A stretch of DNA of 64,000 bases from DATARH01 sp035550515 (lineage in GTDB: Bacteria > Pseudomonadota > Alphaproteobacteria > ATCC43930 > CGMCC-115725). Under the pieces are notes generated by a model. The model ran no database searches and was not told where the DNA came from. It saw nothing but the letters and a program-made list of their open reading frames with translations. The position numbers were made by a program, and so were the translations under genes. Positions 61,130-64,000 of this stretch are shown in pieces; position 1 is the first letter of the stretch, and every line of letters starts with the position of its first letter. Location of the stretch: contig DASZOZ010000017.1 of the NCBI GenBank assembly GCA_035550515.1, positions 1 through 64,000 of the forward strand, given 5' to 3'.

Positions 61130-61630
61130 ATGAAAATGTCCGGGCGGCGGCCGCTCGGCCTGCCGGCCCTGCACCCGGCGGCGCTGATCGCCACGGGCTG
61201 CGGCATCGGGTTGCTGCCGGTTGCACCGGGGACCTGGGCATCGCTGGCCGCACTGCCCTGCGGCTGGCTGCTGCGCGCCGAGTTCGGGGCCGCGGGGTTG
61301 CTGCTGGCGGCGGCCGTCGCGTTCGCCGCAGGCTGTTGGGCCGCCGGGCGGGTCGCCGAGGCGAGCGGCATCTTCGATCCGGGTTTCGCGGTCGTCGACG
61401 AGGTCGCGGCGCAGCTCCTGGCGCTCGCCGCGGCGCCGCTGGACTGGCGGTACTATCTCGCCGCCTTCCTGCTGTTCCGGCTGTTCGACATCTGGAAGCC
61501 GTTCCCGGTCGACTGGCTCGACCGCCATGTAAAAGGCGGGTTCGGCATCATGCTCGACGATGTCGCGGCGGCCCTCTACGCTGTCGTCCTGATCGCGATC
61601 GGCGAGGGAGTGCTTGGTGTTCGACCCTGA
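61130..61630 (+). CDS. pgpA: Phosphatidylglycerophosphatase A
   Basis: A 166-residue membrane phosphatase that makes phosphatidylglycerol from PGP. LLPVAPGTWASLAALP, the metal-site VVDEVAAQLLAL and the FRLFDIWKPFPVDWLDRH...GIMLDDVAAALYA segments are the family marks; three to four hydrophobic helices are present. Start chosen at ATG 61130; ATG 61136 is possible. It lies 13 bp after ispDF and overlaps the next gene by 14 bp. Confidence 0.93.
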   Translation: MKMSGRRPLGLPALHPAALIATGCGIGLLPVAPGTWASLAALPCGWLLRAEFGAAGLLLAAAVAFAAGCWAAGRVAEASGIFDPGFAVVDEVAAQLLALAAAPLDWRYYLAAFLLFRLFDIWKPFPVDWLDRHVKGGFGIMLDDVAAALYAVVLIAIGEGVLGVRP

Positions 61631-62105
61631 GACCCGCGAGTTGGCGGCCTCGGTTCTGGCCGCCTGCCGCGCCAAGGGCTGGCGCGTCGCGACCGCCGAA
61701 AGCTGCACCGGCGGGCTGGTCGCCGCGGCGCTGACCGCGATCGCCGGCTCGTCGGACGTCGTCGATCGCGGCTTCGTCACCTATTCGAACCGGGCCAAGC
61801 GGGAACTGCTCGGCGTGCCCGAGGCGACGCTCGTCGCTGTCGGCGCGGTCAGCGCCGAGGCCGCGCTGGCGATGGCGGCCGGCGCGGTCACGCGCGCCGG
61901 GGTCGATCTCGCGGTCTCGGTCACCGGCATCGCCGGCCCGCACGGCACCTCGGCCGACAAGCCGGTCGGGCTGGTCTATCTCGGCCTCGCCACCCGGCAA
62001 TCCTGCCGCAGCGAGCGCCATGTCTTTGCCGGCGATCGTGACGCCGTCCGCCGCGCCGCGATGGTCCACGCGCTCGAGATGCTGAGGGACGCCTCGGCCG
62101 CCTGA
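61617..62105 (+). CDS. pncC: CinA C-terminal-type nicotinamide-nucleotide amidohydrolase
   Basis: A 162-residue stand-alone CinA C-terminal domain (PncC type) that deamidates NMN. VATAESCTGGLVAAALTAI with the catalytic Ser/Cys region, FVTYSNRAKRELLGV and VSVTGIAGPHGTSADKPVGLVYLGL are conserved. The N-terminal CinA domain is missing, as in PncC proteins. Start chosen at GTG 61617, giving MFDPETR; TTG 61614 lies directly upstream. It overlaps pgpA by 14 bp. Confidence 0.9.
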   Translation: MFDPETRELAASVLAACRAKGWRVATAESCTGGLVAAALTAIAGSSDVVDRGFVTYSNRAKRELLGVPEATLVAVGAVSAEAALAMAAGAVTRAGVDLAVSVTGIAGPHGTSADKPVGLVYLGLATRQSCRSERHVFAGDRDAVRRAAMVHALEMLRDASAA

Positions 62106-62107
62106 GG

Positions 62108-62569
62108 CTAAGCCGGCGCGCGCGCCGTTTCCGCGGTGGGCTTGTTGTAGAGCTGGTGCGCGCGGGCTTCGAAGGCGGCCACCATGCGGCGCACCGCCTC
62201 GCCGAACAGCACCTCGATGACCCGTTGCAGCACGCGCGACTTGAACTCGAAATCGACAAAGAAGTCGATCCGGCAACCGCCCGGCACGCGGTCGAAGATC
62301 CAGTGGTTGTTGAGATAGCGGAACGGCCCTTCCGCATAGGTCACGCCGATGCGCTGCGGCGGATCGAGCCGGACCCGCGACGTGAAGCGCTCGCGGAACA
62401 GTTTGAAGCCGATGATCAGATCGGCGCTGATGAAATCAGCCCGGCGCTCGCGGATGCGGGCCGCGACGCACCACGGCAGGAATTCCGGATAGCGCTCGAT
62501 ATCGGCGACCAGCGCATACATCTGTTCGGGTGTGTACGGCACCATCCGTTGTTCGGCATGGGTCGGCAT
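62108..62569 (-). CDS. Coq10/RatA-like START-domain protein
   Basis: A 153-residue SRPBCC/START-fold protein. YTPEQMYALVADIERYPEFLPWC and the YLNNHWIFDRVPGGCRIDFFVDFEFKS core match the coenzyme Q-binding Coq10 family and its relative RatA (toxin-like name in E. coli). In alphaproteobacteria it commonly lies next to lipA, as here (3-bp gap), and is likely to help ubiquinone delivery to respiratory complexes. Confidence 0.9.
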   Translation of the reverse strand: MPTHAEQRMVPYTPEQMYALVADIERYPEFLPWCVAARIRERRADFISADLIIGFKLFRERFTSRVRLDPPQRIGVTYAEGPFRYLNNHWIFDRVPGGCRIDFFVDFEFKSRVLQRVIEVLFGEAVRRMVAAFEARAHQLYNKPTAETARAPA

Positions 62570-62572
62570 CGG

Positions 62573-63517
62573 CTATGAGATCGTCGCTGCCCGCGCCGCC
62601 TTCAATCGCGCGAAATCGTCGCCGGCGTGATACGACGACCGGGTCAGCGGCGAGGCGGAGACCAGCAGGAACCCCTTCCCCAACGCCTGTTTGCGGTAGG
62701 TCGCGAACTCGTCCGGCGTCACGAAGCGATCGATCGCATGGTGCTTTGGCGTCGGCTGGAGATATTGGCCGACCGTCAGGAAATCGACCTGGGCGGCGCG
62801 CAGATCGTCCATCACCTGGAGCACCTCGCCCTTCTCCTCGCCGAGCCCGACCATGATGCCCGATTTCGTGAACATCGTCGGGTCGATACGTTTGACCGCG
62901 TCGAGCAGCCGCAATGAGGCGAAATAGCGCGCACCGGGGCGCACCTCGGCATAAAGCCGCGGCACGGTTTCGAGATTGTGGTTGAGCACGTCGGGCCGGG
63001 CGGCGACGACGGTCTCGATCGCCCCCTCCTTGCGCAGGAAATCGGGGACCAGCACCTCGATCGTCGTGTCGGGCGCGGCGGCGCGGATCGCCGCGATGGT
63101 GCGGGCGAAATGGCCGGCGCCGCCATCGTCGAGGTCGTCGCGGTCGACCGAGGTCACGACGATGTGTTCGAGGCCGAGCTTGCCGGCCGCCTCGCCGACC
63201 CGCTCCGGCTCATGCGGGTCGAGCCGCTCGGGGCGCCCGGTCGCGACGTTGCAGAAGGTGCAGGCGCGGGTGCACACCGCGCCGAGGATCATCACCGTCG
63301 CATGCTTCTGCTTCCAGCACTCGCCGATATTGGGGCAGGCTGCCTCCTCGCACACCGTGTGCAGCCGGTGCTCGCGGATCAGCCGGCGGGTCGCGTGGTA
63401 TTCGGGCGAGGTGGGCGCCTTGACCCTGATCCACGCCGGCTTGCGCGGGCTCGGACTGTCCGGCAGCGCGGCCTTCTCGGGGTGGCGGAGGGCGAGATCC
63501 ACAGCCACGGTCACCAC
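62573..63517 (-). CDS. lipA: Lipoyl synthase
   Basis: A 314-residue radical-SAM enzyme that inserts two sulfurs into octanoyl chains. The auxiliary cluster Cys set is HTVCEEAACPNIGECW and the radical-SAM set is CTRACTFCNV; the C-terminal VGQYLQPTPKHHAIDRFVTP and the RSSYHAGDDF Ser that completes the auxiliary cluster are present. The start directly follows the stop of the pentapeptide gene (63518), so the genes may be cotranscribed. Confidence 0.97.
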   Translation of the reverse strand: MVTVAVDLALRHPEKAALPDSPSPRKPAWIRVKAPTSPEYHATRRLIREHRLHTVCEEAACPNIGECWKQKHATVMILGAVCTRACTFCNVATGRPERLDPHEPERVGEAAGKLGLEHIVVTSVDRDDLDDGGAGHFARTIAAIRAAAPDTTIEVLVPDFLRKEGAIETVVAARPDVLNHNLETVPRLYAEVRPGARYFASLRLLDAVKRIDPTMFTKSGIMVGLGEEKGEVLQVMDDLRAAQVDFLTVGQYLQPTPKHHAIDRFVTPDEFATYRKQALGKGFLLVSASPLTRSSYHAGDDFARLKAARAATIS

Positions 63518-63784
63518 TTATTGGAGCATCGCAGGCAGGATGGTCGCGTCGTCCAACACCGCTTCTGCCAATTGCTGCCTGGTAAGGTTTTTGACGCCAG
63601 TCAGATCGGCGCCCCGCAGGATCGTTCCTTTCAGGACCGCGCCGTCCAGGTTTGCTCCCCGCAAATCCGCACCCGTCAAATCTGCGTGGCTCAGATTGGC
63701 GCGAGTCAGGTTCGTCCGCGCCAGATTGGCTCGCCGCACCTTGGCACCGGACAGGTCGAGAACGAAACCGTCGATCGATGGCAT
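63518..63784 (-). CDS. Short pentapeptide-repeat protein
   Basis: An 88-residue protein with about nine A(D/N)Lxx units (NLARTNLTRANLSHADLTGA and onward), forming a short right-handed beta helix, and a C-terminal helical tail (TRQQLAEAVLDDATILPAML). The TAG of the gene upstream lies three bases before its ATG (TAG CGC ATG), so it may be a frame-separated C-terminal part of one ancestral protein, since pentapeptide domains often follow such a domain. Function unknown. Confidence 0.8.
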   Translation of the reverse strand: MPSIDGFVLDLSGAKVRRANLARTNLTRANLSHADLTGADLRGANLDGAVLKGTILRGADLTGVKNLTRQQLAEAVLDDATILPAMLQ

Positions 63785-63787
63785 GCG

Positions 63788-64000
63788 CTATCCCAGCTCG
63801 CTTCTTTCAGATAGGGCTTCATTGAGGAATTTCAGGATTTCGCGGATATCTGTCGGCGATTCGTCCTCCGGGTACGCACGCGACCTCTCGCGGACATAGG
63901 CCGTCAAGGTTTCCAAGATCGGTACCCGGTAGTCGGCATACTGCGCGTCCCCGCTGATGCGCTTGAGTGTATAGATCGCGCCCAGGCGAACCTCCAGCTT
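63788..64000 (-). CDS. Membrane/helical domain protein, partial at right edge
   Basis: The last 70 residues of a gene that enters from beyond the window: KLEVRLGAIYTLKRISGDAQ, then PILETLTAYVRERSRAYPED and a helical end. The RLGAIYTLKRIS motif is typical of the region just before pentapeptide repeats in larger alphaproteobacterial proteins. The frame is open to the window edge; the stop is TAG at 63788-63790, three bases ahead of the pentapeptide gene. Confidence 0.7.
   Translation of the reverse strand, partial: KLEVRLGAIYTLKRISGDAQYADYRVPILETLTAYVRERSRAYPEDESPTDIREILKFLNEALSERSELG

Overview
The window is 64 kb of GC-rich bacterial chromosome (about 67 genes, no rRNA, tRNA, CRISPR array or intact insertion sequence seen). 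The gene content points to an alphaproteobacterium, probably near the Rhodospirillales: a GcrA-type cell-cycle regulator, a fused IspDF, a dusB-ntrB-ntrC-ntrY-ntrX run, a fused transaldolase/glucose-6-phosphate isomerase, and a dacC-tmk-holB-tatD block. Genes are dense, with many ATGA/TGATG stop-start overlaps.

Layout. 1-5.7 kb: two small envelope proteins, a glyoxalase II, a repeat membrane protein, a cobalt-type nitrile hydratase operon (alpha, beta, activator) and a DinB-fold protein. 5.8-9.6 kb: a zinc-ribbon/OB-fold protein, a thiolase-like enzyme, a cupin and an orphan family-5 ABC substrate-binding protein. 9.6-13.3 kb: pgk, a methyltransferase, gcrA, an ArsC-like protein and a DUF3830 protein. 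13.4-15.5 kb: a gamma-glutamyltransferase followed by the wreck of a second substrate-binding gene. 15.7-26.3 kb: an eight-gene pentose phosphate operon (tkt, tal-pgi, gnd, zwf, rpe, pgl, rpiA, HAD phosphatase) carrying both branches of the pathway. 26-34.8 kb: folD, cytochrome c, threonine-synthase-like, glycosyltransferase/methyltransferase pair, an AroQ-like protein, a flavoprotein and a TauD-type dioxygenase. 34.9-39.8 kb: two tandem DHA2 transporters and the peptidoglycan enzymes MltB and RlpA. 39.9-46.5 kb: dacC-tmk-holB, then an inserted chemosensory/regulatory block (hypotheticals, stand-alone CheB, Crp/Fnr regulator), then tatD and a metallo-beta-lactamase-fold hydrolase. 46.6-51.7 kb: Pcm-like, GFA, mazG, GNAT, hflX-hfq and a HAD phosphatase. 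51.7-59.8 kb: dat, ntrX, ntrY, ntrC, ntrB, dusB on the minus strand. 59.9-64 kb: ispDF, pgpA, cinA-type amidohydrolase, coq10-like, lipA and pentapeptide-repeat genes running off the right edge.

The most striking non-genic signal is a candidate chromosome-dimer resolution site (dif) at 46538-46565. It is AT-rich, has a perfect 16-bp core palindrome and, on the minus strand, matches the E. coli dif sequence at 21 of 28 positions by my alignment. FtsK-guiding octamers (GGGNAGGG) that I could find by eye all point toward it from both sides (10 on the plus strand to its left, 4 on the minus strand to its right, none opposed), and gene strand bias also switches there. The window therefore probably spans the replication terminus. 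Other points worth checking are a tmk gene that seems to start at CTG, a long inverted repeat abutting the gcrA ribosome binding site, an NtrC-like operator over the dusB-ntrBC promoter, and an AroQ-like protein lacking the family's catalytic tyrosine.
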